Shown piece after piece: positions 37,453-48,287 of a DNA stretch of 53,561 bases. The notes below the pieces were generated by a model. That model was not told the DNA's origin. It did no database searches and saw only the letters and a list, made by a program, of their open reading frames with translations. A program made the translations under genes and the position numbers. The stretch comes from Gemmatimonas sp. Its GTDB lineage: Bacteria; Gemmatimonadota; Gemmatimonadetes; Gemmatimonadales; Gemmatimonadaceae. Position 1 is the stretch's first letter, and every line of letters starts with the position of its first letter. The stretch covers positions 1 to 53,561 of the forward strand of contig JANYJW010000027.1 of assembly GCA_025361705.1 (NCBI GenBank), written 5' to 3'.

Positions 37453-37456
<4 letters not shown>
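36212..37456 (-). CDS. TRAM-domain RNA 5-methyluridine methyltransferase (RumA/TrmA-like)
   Basis: A 414-residue SAM-dependent methyltransferase. It begins with a TRAM domain (VTLDITAIAAGGDGVARHDG). A 4Fe-4S cysteine cluster follows: CPHYDGERCGGCQLQH plus a later Cys. The catalytic domain has DGYAGTGDMAVALA for SAM, VVLLNPPRAG, and the nucleophile Cys in HVSCDPATLARD. The family makes m5U in 23S rRNA or tRNA; the target is not clear here. The start GTG at 37456 overlaps the biotin carboxylase stop. It is unusual that it sits between two carboxylase subunit genes with 4-base overlaps on both sides. Confidence 0.9.
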
Positions 37457-38969
<1,513 letters not shown>

Positions 38970-38973
<4 letters not shown>

Positions 38974-40520
38974 AGCGGGATGTTCCCGTGTTTCCTGGGC
39001 GGGTTGGTGTCGCGCTTGCCCTGCAGCGACTCGAGTGCCTCGATGAGCCGCGCGCGCGTGTCGCGGGGATCGATGATGTCGTCCACGTAGCCGCGGCTCG
39101 CCGCCACGTATGGGTTGGCAAACTTCTCCGTGTACTCGGCGACGCGCTGTTCCATGGCCTTCACCGGGTCGGCGCTCTCGGCGATTTCCCTCTTGAACAG
39201 GATCTCCACCGCGCCCTTGGGCCCCATCACGGCAATCTCCGCCGTGGGCCACGCCACGTTGAAGTCGCCGCGGATGTGCTTGGAGCTCATCACGTCGTAT
39301 GCACCGCCGTACGCCTTGCGCGTGATCACCGTGAGCTTGGGGACCGTCGCCTCGCAGTACGCGTACAGCAGCTTGGCACCATGCTTGATGATGCCACCAT
39401 GCTCCTGTGCCACGCCGGGGAGGAAGCCCGGCACGTCCTCGAACGTCACCACGGGAATGTTGAATGCGTCGCAGAACCGGATGAAGCGCGCCGCCTTGCT
39501 GCTGGCGTTGATGTCGAGCACACCGGCGAGCACCGACGGCTGGTTGGCGACGATGCCCACCGAGAAGCCGCCGAGGTGCGCAAAGCCGCACAGGATGTTG
39601 CCGGCGTAGTCCTTGTGCACCTCGAGGAACTCGCCGTCGTCGACCACGCGCGTGATGACCTCGTGCATGTCGTACGGCTTGCTCGGGTGATCGGGCACGA
39701 CGTCGAGCAGCGCCTCGTCGCGCCGGTCCCGCGGATCGGTGGACGCGCGGCGCGGCGGCGGCTCCACATTGTTGGACGGCAGGAACCGCAGGAGTTCCCT
39801 GATGCTCTGCAGGCAGGCGAGTTCGCTGTCGCACGTGAAGTGCGACACGCCCGACGTGGCGCCATGCGTGTCGGCGCCGCCGAGCTCCTCCATGGTCACG
39901 TCCTCGTGCGTCACCGTCTTCACCACATTGGGCCCGGTGACGAACATGTAGCTCGTGTGGCGGGTCATGAAGACGAAGTCGGTGATGGCGGGCGAATAGA
40001 CCGCCCCGCCAGCGCACGGACCGAGTACGGCGGAGATCTGCGGCACGACACCCGACGCGAGCGTGTTGCGCAGGAAGATCTCGGCGTAGCCGCCCAGCGA
40101 GGCCACGCCCTCCTGAATGCGCGCGCCGCCCGAGTCATTGAGCCCGATCACCGGCGCGCCATTGCGCACCGCAAGGTCCATCACCTTGCAGATCTTCTCG
40201 GCCACCGCCTCGCTGAGCGAGCCGCCGAAGACCGTGAAATCCTGCGAGAAGACGTACACCAGGCGCCCGTCGATGCGCCCGTGGCCGGCGACGACGCCAT
40301 CGCCATAGTAGCGCTGCTCCTCGAGGCCGAAGTCGTGCGACCTATGGACGACAAACCGGTCAAGTTCCGCAAACGAGCCGTCATCGAGCAGCACGTCCAG
40401 GCGCTCTCGGGCCGACAGCTTGCCCTTGTCGTGCTGGGCCTTGAGGCGCTGGGCGCCGCCGCCGAGTTCGGCCTCGGCGCGACGGCGCTCGAGGAGGTCG
40501 AGTTTTTCACGCATGCTCAT
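38970..40520 (-). CDS. pccB: Acyl-CoA (propionyl-CoA) carboxylase beta subunit
   Basis: A 516-residue biotin-dependent carboxyltransferase. It begins [20 protein letters not shown]. Oxyanion-hole and CoA-binding stretches include [19 protein letters not shown] and [14 protein letters not shown] in the first half and [18 protein letters not shown] with GTGAWWH-free [20 protein letters not shown] in the second. The C-terminus [15 protein letters not shown] is typical of PccB/MmdA. It pairs with the BC and BCCP genes downstream, so a carboxylase rather than a decarboxylase is likely. Substrate (propionyl- or acetyl-CoA) is inferred. A second in-frame ATG lies two codons downstream. Confidence 0.93.
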
Positions 40521-40735
40521 GCCACTAAACAAACGCCGCGCCGGGGGCGCCGAAAGGCCGGATGGCCCGATCGCCGGCAGCCCGAAGCGTCGGCCAACAC
40601 GCCTCCGGGACGGTTGGGGCATCAATTGTGACCATGATCTGCGAATTCCACCGGCAAGCGCCTCAAGTGCGGGGAAGCCCGGCAGATCCTTGAGGGATGG
40701 GACGACACGGACCACCCGCCACGGAGGGCGCCAGC

Positions 40736-41155
40736 ATGCAGTCGACTGCCATCACACCACACACGGCCCGTACCTTGGTGCGCGCGTTCTCGGTTGTGGC
40801 CGCGCTGCTCGTGCTGCCCGCGACCGTGCGCGCACAAGACGCGAACAAGGTGTATGACCTCAGCGAAGTGGACGTGATGCCCAAGCTGATGTCACAGCAG
40901 TACTTCGCGCGCATCATGCAAGACGCCTATCCGGCGAGCCTCAGGAAGGCGGGGATTGGCGGCGCCGTGCAGATGGAGTTCGTGGTGAACGCCTCGGGCA
41001 AGGTGGACGCGTCGACGATCGACGCGATGTCGAATGTGCCGGCGCTTCTGGAAGCGGCCAAGGGACTCGCGCCGAAACTCGAGTTCCAGCCCGCCAAGGT
41101 GAAGGGAACCGCGGTGAAGTCCCGCGTGATCCTGCCGCTCGTCTTCAAGCCGTAG
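40736..41155 (+). CDS. Secreted TonB C-terminal domain protein
   Basis: A 139-residue protein with a signal-peptide-like N-terminus (about residues 12-33, ending TVRAQ) and a TonB-C fold (about 55-138) with [20 protein letters not shown], a [11 protein letters not shown] turn, and [20 protein letters not shown]. The usual TonB inner-membrane anchor and proline spacer are absent, so it is not an ordinary energy transducer. GGAGGG at 40723-40728 supports ATG 40736. No ExbB or ExbD is near. It is divergent from the carboxylase operon. Confidence 0.85.
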   Translation: MQSTAITPHTARTLVRAFSVVAALLVLPATVRAQDANKVYDLSEVDVMPKLMSQQYFARIMQDAYPASLRKAGIGGAVQMEFVVNASGKVDASTIDAMSNVPALLEAAKGLAPKLEFQPAKVKGTAVKSRVILPLVFKP

Positions 41156-41173
41156 CGGCCTTCCATCGCGCCC

Positions 41174-41219
41174 GCGCCCTGAGGGCCGGTCGCGCCTGCG
41201 CGACGGCCCCTCAGGGCGC
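41174..41219. terminator. Bidirectional terminator overlapping the hydrolase stop
   Basis: GCGCCCTGAGGG with CCGGTCGCG on the left pairs with CGCGACGG and CCCCTCAGGGCGC on the right, one bulge on each side, giving about 20 base pairs. It lies between convergent genes. The right arm includes the last two codons and the TGA of the hydrolase gene (41211-41213). Confidence 0.8.
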
Positions 41220-43205
41220 GCGCAGGGCCGGCTCGTTCACCCGCTCGATGCCGATGCCATCCAGCAACACGGCGCCGACGGGTGAGCGGTCGAAGATGAA
41301 CCGCACGGCGCGCACCTTGGCGGCATCGAATCCAGGGGTCGATTTCGCGAGCGACGCGAGGGGAATCGCGTAGCGCGTGAGCACCTGATCGTAGTCGCGC
41401 GAGCCGCCGCCGAACGACCGTTCCGCGCGCGCCCATTTGTACAGCCTGATCGTGAGCGGTGGCGGGAGTGGCGACAACTGCGACAGCACCACCGACGCCT
41501 TGACGCCATCCGACGTCTCGAGCTCGATGTGGAAGTCGAGCGCGACCACGGAGTCCTTGGCCGCCTTCGATTTGGCCTTTGCCTTGGCGCTATCGGCGCC
41601 TGCGCCCTTCGTGCTGTCGGCGCGCGATGCCTTGGCGGTGGTGTCGCGGGCGGACCGTCGCAGCCACGACGGCAGCCACGCAAGACGCGACGGCGTGGGC
41701 ATGGCGCCCTTGCCGGGGGCCGTGTCGGAGGCGGCGAGCGCCTTGGGCGTTTCCGCCTCGCCCTCGGCCTCGAACACGAGGGCGCTGTTCGCGCCGAGCG
41801 ACAGCTGCGCCGCCACCGAATCGGTCCAGCGCACTTCGTAGCGGGCCGGCGGCTCGTCTTTCGTACGTGCCGCCCAACCCACGCGCACCGCGTGGTTCTC
41901 GTACGGCCCATTGCCGCGCGAGCGCATGGTCAGTCCCAGCTCACGCCACGCCGCCAGCCCTTTCCCCTCGATGCGCACTCCGGGCAGCGTCCCCGTGGTG
42001 ACGTCGACGTCTTCTTCGTAGGTGGCAAGACGCTGCGTGCTGGCGTCCTCGTATCGCGTGAGGTAGATGGTGCGCGGCAGCCAGGCCCCGCCCTGCCGTG
42101 CGTCGTGGAAGAGCGGCGCGTACGCCTCGCGGTCGCGCAGCGTCAGGTCGAGAAAGGCGCTGATGAACACCTTGCCCGCCTGCCGCTGCTCGTCGCCGCG
42201 CAGGAGGTTCTTCTTCTGCAGCAGGAGGCCCAGTTCCTTGCCCACGTCGCTCGAGCCCCACACCGTGTTGAACTGCCCGTGGTTGGCCCGATAGATGTAG
42301 ATGGCCGACTTGCGCCACGGCCCCGGCTGCGTGAAGCGGATGCGCTGGAACTGCCGCTGCCCCATGAACGTGGACACGTCGGAATCATGCGCCCCGTGCA
42401 GCACGAGATAGTTGATGTCGGTGAGCGGAGTGCCCTGATCGGCGGGGCGGTACTGGCCGTCCACCGGGGCAATGGCCACCAGCGTGCGAATGGCGAAGTG
42501 GAAGTCGAACGTGACGCGCGCGTCGTCGGGATAGCGCGACAACGCGTTGAATGCCGCGGCCACGGCCACCGCCTCGCCGCCGCGTGAGTGCCCCATGAGG
42601 GCAATGCCCGACAGATCGACCTTATGGTAGAGCGGCGAGGCGCTGTCGGCATTGAATCCGCGCCACGCCACCAAGTGCTGCAGCAGCATCCAGCCGCGCG
42701 CGTCGTTCTCGGCGCGCAGGTTGCCGTTGAGGAAGTTCTCGTCGACCGACGCCAGGATGTAGCCGCGGCTCGCCAGCAGCTCGCCGAGGTAGGCGTAGCC
42801 CGGGTCGGAGTACTGCGTCATATCGTGGTTGCCGTGAACGATGAGCACGAGCGGAAACGGCCCCGGCCCCTCGGGATACCACACGCGGCCATTGAGGGGA
42901 AGCCGCTTGGCGTCGAAGCCCCAGTACTTCCACCGCGCCTTGAGCAGCTTCGGGTCAGCACCGCGAATGAACGGTGTGGCGTTGACCACACTGGTGCGCA
43001 TGGTCACCGAGTCGCGATACACCACGCGGCGCTTGTCGGTGCCGCTGCCATAGTAGAGGCGCCGCACGGCGAACGCGCCGGGTTGCGACGGATCGGGCGC
43101 GTCGACTCCCACGGCCGCAGGCGGCGCAAAGAGCGAGGGATCGACGAGGCGACTCGGCTGGAAGCAGGCGGTGGCGGCGAGGACGGCAAAGACGGAGCGG
43201 CGCAT
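41211..43205 (-). CDS. Secreted or lipid-anchored alpha/beta hydrolase
   Basis: A 664-residue protein. The N-terminus RRSVFAVLAATAC has a lipobox-like end at Cys14, suggesting export. The hydrolase part (about 115-330) has VLIVHGNHD with the oxyanion strand, the nucleophile elbow GHSRGG, and NHGQF where a catalytic His could be. The C-terminal half has beta-rich segments split by a Lys/Ala/Ser-rich linker (AKAKAKSKAAKDS). It resembles platelet-activating-factor acetylhydrolase-like or dienelactone-like secreted hydrolases; the substrate is unknown. It has its own promoter candidate at 43213-43241. Confidence 0.8.
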   Translation of the reverse strand: MRRSVFAVLAATACFQPSRLVDPSLFAPPAAVGVDAPDPSQPGAFAVRRLYYGSGTDKRRVVYRDSVTMRTSVVNATPFIRGADPKLLKARWKYWGFDAKRLPLNGRVWYPEGPGPFPLVLIVHGNHDMTQYSDPGYAYLGELLASRGYILASVDENFLNGNLRAENDARGWMLLQHLVAWRGFNADSASPLYHKVDLSGIALMGHSRGGEAVAVAAAFNALSRYPDDARVTFDFHFAIRTLVAIAPVDGQYRPADQGTPLTDINYLVLHGAHDSDVSTFMGQRQFQRIRFTQPGPWRKSAIYIYRANHGQFNTVWGSSDVGKELGLLLQKKNLLRGDEQRQAGKVFISAFLDLTLRDREAYAPLFHDARQGGAWLPRTIYLTRYEDASTQRLATYEEDVDVTTGTLPGVRIEGKGLAAWRELGLTMRSRGNGPYENHAVRVGWAARTKDEPPARYEVRWTDSVAAQLSLGANSALVFEAEGEAETPKALAASDTAPGKGAMPTPSRLAWLPSWLRRSARDTTAKASRADSTKGAGADSAKAKAKSKAAKDSVVALDFHIELETSDGVKASVVLSQLSPLPPPLTIRLYKWARAERSFGGGSRDYDQVLTRYAIPLASLAKSTPGFDAAKVRAVRFIFDRSPVGAVLLDGIGIERVNEPALRAP

Positions 43206-43212
43206 CCGCAGG

Positions 43213-43241
43213 AGACTATTGGGGTCTGGGGGTTGCTACAA
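43213..43241 (-). promoter_or_regulatory. Candidate promoter of the hydrolase gene, possibly leaderless
   Basis: TTGTAG (43241-43236) and TAGTCT (43218-43213) are 17 bases apart on the minus strand. Only 7 bases separate the -10 box from the ATG at 43205, so transcription would begin at or next to the start codon. Confidence 0.55.
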
Positions 43242-43328
43242 GAGGGTGCCCTCCCGTCCGCCGCGGCCCACCTCCACTCATCCCTCTTCACCAGACCGCC
43301 GTACCCTGCACGCGCGCCCGGAAAGACA

Positions 43329-43359
43329 AAGCCCCGCCCGGTAAGACCGGGCGGGGCTT
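43329..43359 (-). terminator. Intrinsic terminator of rpsA
   Basis: A perfect 13-bp stem (AAGCCCCGCCCGG with CCGGGCGGGGCTT) and 5-base loop, followed on the minus strand by TGTCTTTCC after the TTT of the stem end. It begins 17 bases past the rpsA stop. The strongest terminator in the window. Confidence 0.92.
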
Positions 43360-43376
43360 CGCTTGAATCGCGCTGC

Positions 43377-45251
43377 TTACGCTTCGTCCACGTCCTCGAT
43401 CACGGCCGACAGGTCGGCCGGAATCTCGGGCAGCGCATCGCCTTCCTCGGTGTGCACCTTGGACGGCTCGGCCGGACGCTCCTGGCCTTCTGGAATGTTC
43501 GTCACGGCGAGCACGATGCGGCGGTGGATGGGATCGACCTCGAGCACGCGGAGGTCGAGCGCCATCTTCTCCCACGCGACTTCCGCGGGGCTCTGGATGG
43601 TCTTGCCCGACACGTTGAGCTGCGAAATCGGCACGAAGCCCTCGATGTCATTGCCGACGTCGACGACGACGCCCTTCTCCATCAGGCGCACCACATGGCC
43701 CTTGAGCTCGGTGCCGACCGGATAGGTCTCGCCGATCTTGAGCCACGGATCTTCCTCGGCCTGCTTGAGGCCGAGCGAGATGCGCTTGTTGTCGCTGTCG
43801 ATGTTGAGGATCACTACATCCACCGAGTCGCCCTTCTTGACCACTTCCGACGGGTGCTGGACGCGCTTGGTCCAGGACATGTCGGAGATGTGGATGAGGC
43901 CGTCGATGCCCGGTTCGATTTCGACGAACGCGCCGAACGAGGTGAGGTTGCGCACCTTGCCGCTGATGCGCGTGCCCACCGGGTACTTGAGCGGCAGCAC
44001 CATCCACGGATCCTGCTCGGTCTGCTTCATGCCGAGCGAGATCTTCTCCTCGTTCGGATCGACCTTGAGCACCACGGCCTCGATGGCCTCGCCGATCGAC
44101 ACGAGCTTCGACGGATGGCGGACGTTGCGCGTCCAGCTCATCTCGCTGATGTGCACGAGGCCCTCGATGCCCGGCTCGAGCTCGATGAAGGCGCCGTAGT
44201 TGGTGATGCTGACGACCTTGCCCGAGACGCGCGTGCCGACCGGGTACTTGGCGGCGACGTCCTTCCACGGATAGGCCTGGAGCTGCTTGAGGCCGAGCGA
44301 GATGCGCTCGCGCTCCCAGTCGATGTCGAGCACCTTGATTTCCAGCTCGGCCCCGATCTGCACCATTTCGCTCGGGTGCTGGATGCGGCCCCACGACATG
44401 TCGGTGATGTGGAGCAGGCCGTCCACGCCGCCGAGGTCGATGAAGGCGCCGAAGTCCGTGATGTTCTTGACCACGCCCTTCCGCACCTGGTCCTTCTGGA
44501 GCTCCTTCATCAGCTTCTCGCGCTTGCCGGCCCGTTCGGTCTCGAGGATGACGCGGCGCGAGACGACGATGTTGCGGCGGCGCTTGTTGAGCTTGATGAT
44601 CTTGAACTCGTACTTCTGGCCGAGCAGCTCGTCGATGTTCGGGACGCGGCGGAGCGCAATCTGCGACCCCGGCAGGAACGCGTCGACGCCCATGAGGTCG
44701 ACGACCACGCCGCCCTTGATCTTCTTGACGAGCACGCCTTCCACCGGCTGGTCGGACTCGTACGCGACGCGGATCTTCTCCCAGACGCGCATGAAGTCGG
44801 CCTTCTTCTTGGACAGGACGACGGAGCCTTCCTGATCCTCGAGGTGCTCGAGCAGGACCTCGACTTCGTCGCCGACCTTGAGGTCGGGCATGTCCTTGAA
44901 CTCTTCGAGCGGGATCGAGCCTTCGCTCTTGAATCCGATGTCGAGCACGACGAGGTTGTCGCGGATCTCGAGCACCACGGACTTCACGATCTCGCCTTCC
45001 TCGATGGAGGCGAGCGTGCCGTTGTAGAGGTCCATCATCGCTTCATAGTCGGAGGACGTGTACTCGTCCTCCTCGTAGAGCTCTGGGCGGCGGTTCGCGA
45101 GCGGGCGCAGGACGGCCTTCTGGGCCATGCGCTTTTCACGCTCGATCATCTGCGGAGTGGCCGTGGCGGCTGCGGCAGCTTCGGGGGCTACCTCAACGGC
45201 AACGTCGGGGGCTGCTTCGGGGGCTGCTTCGGGGGCTGCTTCGGTGGACAT
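43377..45251 (-). CDS. rpsA: 30S ribosomal protein S1
   Basis: A 624-residue S1 with six S1 RNA-binding domains: two divergent N-terminal ones (ribosome binding) and four with the pattern VDGLLHITDMSW, EGLVHISEMSW, IDGLIHISDMSW and EGFVPISQL. A charged N-terminal tail of about 50 residues carries three EAAP units. The start ATG at 45251 was chosen because the tail begins there and further upstream sequence is not S1-like. In many bacteria cmk lies just upstream of rpsA, as here. A terminator follows. Confidence 0.97.
   Translation of the reverse strand: MSTEAAPEAAPEAAPDVAVEVAPEAAAAATATPQMIEREKRMAQKAVLRPLANRRPELYEEDEYTSSDYEAMMDLYNGTLASIEEGEIVKSVVLEIRDNLVVLDIGFKSEGSIPLEEFKDMPDLKVGDEVEVLLEHLEDQEGSVVLSKKKADFMRVWEKIRVAYESDQPVEGVLVKKIKGGVVVDLMGVDAFLPGSQIALRRVPNIDELLGQKYEFKIIKLNKRRRNIVVSRRVILETERAGKREKLMKELQKDQVRKGVVKNITDFGAFIDLGGVDGLLHITDMSWGRIQHPSEMVQIGAELEIKVLDIDWERERISLGLKQLQAYPWKDVAAKYPVGTRVSGKVVSITNYGAFIELEPGIEGLVHISEMSWTRNVRHPSKLVSIGEAIEAVVLKVDPNEEKISLGMKQTEQDPWMVLPLKYPVGTRISGKVRNLTSFGAFVEIEPGIDGLIHISDMSWTKRVQHPSEVVKKGDSVDVVILNIDSDNKRISLGLKQAEEDPWLKIGETYPVGTELKGHVVRLMEKGVVVDVGNDIEGFVPISQLNVSGKTIQSPAEVAWEKMALDLRVLEVDPIHRRIVLAVTNIPEGQERPAEPSKVHTEEGDALPEIPADLSAVIEDVDEA
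45207..45242. repeat. 12-bp tandem repeat coding EAAP in rpsA
   Basis: Three copies of a 12-base unit (GAAGCAGCCCCC on the minus strand) code for three EAAP units at residues 4-15 of S1. Identical codons suggest recent slippage duplication. Confidence 0.9.
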
Positions 45252-45465
45252 GTGTCGCCTGGACGCGGAGGTATGCGGCTCGCCGCGCGCGAGGATACGG
45301 GTTGGTGTGCTCCGGGAGACGAGGCGCATGGGCCGTCGAGGTCCCGGGTCTGGCCATTCGACCAGAGCCTAGAATAATGGAGTCACTCGGAGCAAAGTGG
45401 AAGGGCCGGGGGATAGGTTGGGGGGGCGACGGACGGGGCCCTGCGCTCACGCCCGACCCACTGCC

Positions 45466-46140
45466 CTATCTCCGTTCCTCCGCCAGCGCCACAATCCGCC
45501 CCACCTGCTCGTCCTGGCTGATCCCCGTGGTGTCAATCCACACGGCGTCCGCCGCAGGCTGCGTCTGCTCGCGGTCCTTCAGGTCGCGCGCCTCGAGTTC
45601 AGCAGTCTCGGCCGACAACTCGGCGGGCGTTGGCGCGCGTCCCGTGCGCTGCAGCAGGCGGCGGCGGGCGCGCTCCACCGGCAGGGCGACGAGCCACACC
45701 TTGAGCCGCGCGTCGGGAAAGACGGCGGTGCCCATGTCGCGGCCGTCCACCACCACCTCGTGCGACGCGGCGGTCGATCGGACGGCGATGTTCACCCAGG
45801 CGCGCACATGCGACATCTTGGCGACCAGGCTGACCGTCGAGGTGACGGCATCCCCGTGGAGCGCGTCGCCACAGTCGGTCCCGTCGATGCACGGCACAAA
45901 GTCGGTCTCCCCGGGCTTCAACGTGACGCGCCGCGCCGCCTCGAGTACCGACTGCTCGGTCCACAGGTCGGGCGCATCGCCCGCTTGCAGGCGCGCCGCC
46001 GTGACGCTGCGGTAGAGCATGCCGCTGTCGACGTGCCGCACGCCGAGGCGCGCCGCCACGGCCGTAGCGGTGCTCGACTTGCCCGACGCAGCGGGCCCGT
46101 CGATGGTGACCACCAGAGGGAACCGATCAAACGACGACAC
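45466..46140 (-). CDS. cmk: Cytidylate kinase
   Basis: A 224-residue CMP/dCMP kinase. The P-loop is VTIDGPAASGKSSTA at about 11-25. VDSGMLYRSVTAARL and VVDGRDMGTAVFPDARLKVWL follow; R-x-R-R stretches form the lid. The start GTG at 46140 overlaps the aroA end by 14 bases. It closes the lysine operon. Confidence 0.96.
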   Translation of the reverse strand: MSSFDRFPLVVTIDGPAASGKSSTATAVAARLGVRHVDSGMLYRSVTAARLQAGDAPDLWTEQSVLEAARRVTLKPGETDFVPCIDGTDCGDALHGDAVTSTVSLVAKMSHVRAWVNIAVRSTAASHEVVVDGRDMGTAVFPDARLKVWLVALPVERARRRLLQRTGRAPTPAELSAETAELEARDLKDREQTQPAADAVWIDTTGISQDEQVGRIVALAEERR

Positions 46141-47389
46141 GCGCCAGCTCCTGCCAAAAAGTAGGGAACGACACGGCGGCACACGCCGGATCGTCGACGA
46201 TGATTGCGCTCCCGGGGATGGCCCCGAGCACGCCGAACGCCATTGCAATGCGGTGATCGCCATGCGTCACCACGTGCCCGCGGAACGGCCGGCGCCCGGT
46301 GCCGCGCACGATGAATCCGTCGGGCAGCTCCTCGGCCTCGGCGCCGACGGCCTGCAGGTTGCTGACGATGGCCGTGATGCGGTCGCTCTCCTTTACGCGC
46401 AACTCGCCGGCGCCCGTCACCCGCAGTTCGCCATTGGCACAGGCCGCGAGGCACGCGAGCACCGGCAACTCGTCGACGAGCGACGGCACCTCGTCGCTCG
46501 CGATGACCGCGCCGTGCAGCGCGCCCGGTGCCGCGACGACCCGGGCCACCGGTTCGCCGCCCTCGGTGCGTTCGTGCTCGAAGGTGAGGCGCGCGCCCAT
46601 GCGACGGAGCACGGCAAAGGCGCCGGCTCGCGTGGGGTTCACGCAGACGTCGTCGAGCGCCAGCTCGCCCGTGTCGGCCATCGCCGCCAGCGCGGCAAAG
46701 AACGTCGCCGACGACGGGTCGGCCGGCACCAGCTGGTCGGCCGCATCGAGCCGCGCCGCCGGCACCAGCGTGACCACGCCGTGATCGACGCGGATGTCGA
46801 CGCCGCGCGCGAGCAGCATGCGTTCGGTGTGGTCGCGCGTCGACACCGGCTCGTGTACCTCCGCCGGCACATCGCCCACGAGCCCCGCCAGCAGGATGGC
46901 GCTCTTTACCTGCGCGCTCGCCGTTTCGGAGTGCCACGTGAGCCCGCGCAATGGCCCGCCGTGCACGGTCATCGGCAGCCCGTCGCCCGCGGCCTCGTGC
47001 TCGAACCGCGCGCCCATCTGCGTGAGCGGCCGCGCCACGCGTCCCATGGGCCGGCGGCTGAGGCTGGCGTCGCCCGTGAACCGCGCGGCCAGCGGTGATG
47101 CAGCGACGATGCCCGCCATGAGGCGCGTCGTCGTGCCGCTGTTGCCGCAGTCGAGATCGACGGTGGGCGCCAGCAAACCACGCAGGCCAACGCCGTGCAT
47201 CACCAGGTCGTCGCTGAGCGCTGGCACGGGAACCCCGAGGGCCCGCAGCACACTCGCGGTGCTCATGACGTCGAGCGACTGCAGGATGCCGCGCACACGC
47301 GACGGGCCCGCGCCGAGCGCGCCGAGCATGAGCGCACGATGCGAAATCGACTTGTCGCCAGGCACGCGGAGGATCCCGTCTACGCGCAT
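46127..47389 (-). CDS. aroA: 3-phosphoshikimate 1-carboxyvinyltransferase (EPSP synthase)
   Basis: A 420-residue two-domain enzyme of the shikimate pathway. Motifs are GDKSISHRALMLGAL, DCGNSGTTTRLMAGI, ELRVKESDRI and HGDHRIAMAFG. The GNSGTTTRLM variant differs from the GNAGTAMRP form of class I enzymes. The start ATG at 47389 is preceded by GGAG. It overlaps the end of cmk and follows dapD by 25 bases. The aroA-cmk pairing is common. Confidence 0.96.
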   Translation of the reverse strand: MRVDGILRVPGDKSISHRALMLGALGAGPSRVRGILQSLDVMSTASVLRALGVPVPALSDDLVMHGVGLRGLLAPTVDLDCGNSGTTTRLMAGIVAASPLAARFTGDASLSRRPMGRVARPLTQMGARFEHEAAGDGLPMTVHGGPLRGLTWHSETASAQVKSAILLAGLVGDVPAEVHEPVSTRDHTERMLLARGVDIRVDHGVVTLVPAARLDAADQLVPADPSSATFFAALAAMADTGELALDDVCVNPTRAGAFAVLRRMGARLTFEHERTEGGEPVARVVAAPGALHGAVIASDEVPSLVDELPVLACLAACANGELRVTGAGELRVKESDRITAIVSNLQAVGAEAEELPDGFIVRGTGRRPFRGHVVTHGDHRIAMAFGVLGAIPGSAIIVDDPACAAVSFPTFWQELARVVV

Positions 47390-47414
47390 TGTGGCATCTC
47401 CAGGCGGCAGGGCC

Positions 47415-48287
47415 TCATCGCAGCCATCCCTCGAGCGCGGTGGCAACATCGGTCCTTTCGTCGCGGTACTTCACGATCACCGGCGTCTGCAGCGACAGGC
47501 CCTGTGCCGTGCCCCACGCCGACGACACCTGGCGCGCCCCGGGCACCACCACGGCGCCGGCCGGGATCTGCAGCACCTCGGTGGCCGACGCGCGAATGAC
47601 GCGTTCGTTCACCAAGTCGTACACCGGCGTGCCCCGCGTGAGCACCACGCCCGCGGCGAGCACGGCGCGGGCGCGCACCACCGTGCCCTCGTACACGCCG
47701 CAGTTGCCGCCCACCACCACATCGTCCTCGATGACCACCGGCGACGCGTTGACGGGCTCGAGCACGCCGCCGATTTGCGCGGCGGCGCTCACGTGCACGC
47801 GCTCACCCACCTGCGCGCACGAGCCGATGAGCGCGTGGGAGTCGATCATCGTTCCCGCGCCGACGTACGCGCCGACGTTGATGAACATCGGCGGCATGCA
47901 GACGACGCCGCGCGCCACAAACGCCCCGCGGCGAATGGACGACCCGCCGGGCACCACGCGAATGCCATCGTTGAGCGTGAGCGCCCGTGTGGGGTACGTA
48001 TGCTTATCGAAGAACGTGAACGGCCGGCTGACGCCCGCATCGCCAAGCACCGACTGATCGACCAAGCGGCCCACGCGAAATCCAGCGAGGATGCCGCGCT
48101 TCACCCACGGCACGGCCGCCCACTCGTCGCGTTCGTCGCGAATGGCGGCGCGCACGAGTCCCTGCTCGAGCGCCGTCAGCAGGAGGTCAATGGTCTCCTC
48201 GGCGTCGACGGGGGCCGGCAGGTGATTGGGCAATGCGTGAAGTGCCTCCACGCGTTGCGCGAGGGCGAGCAGGTCGACGGTGGTCAT
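47415..48287 (-). CDS. dapD: Tetrahydrodipicolinate N-succinyltransferase
   Basis: A 290-residue left-handed beta-helix acyltransferase using succinyl-CoA. The helix part includes GAFVARGVVCMPPMFINVGA, YVGAGTMIDSHALIGSCAQV and IGGVLEPVNASPVVIEDDV, the typical DapD pattern. The succinyl rather than acetyl donor fits the DapE-like gene at the head of the operon. ATGA overlap with dapA. Confidence 0.94.
   Translation of the reverse strand: MTTVDLLALAQRVEALHALPNHLPAPVDAEETIDLLLTALEQGLVRAAIRDERDEWAAVPWVKRGILAGFRVGRLVDQSVLGDAGVSRPFTFFDKHTYPTRALTLNDGIRVVPGGSSIRRGAFVARGVVCMPPMFINVGAYVGAGTMIDSHALIGSCAQVGERVHVSAAAQIGGVLEPVNASPVVIEDDVVVGGNCGVYEGTVVRARAVLAAGVVLTRGTPVYDLVNERVIRASATEVLQIPAGAVVVPGARQVSSAWGTAQGLSLQTPVIVKYRDERTDVATALEGWLR

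Noticed and set aside
42588..45377. A 929-codon plus-strand frame opposite rpsA and the hydrolase
   Set aside because: Asp/His/Leu-rich shadow of the regular S1 codons; no start region or motif.
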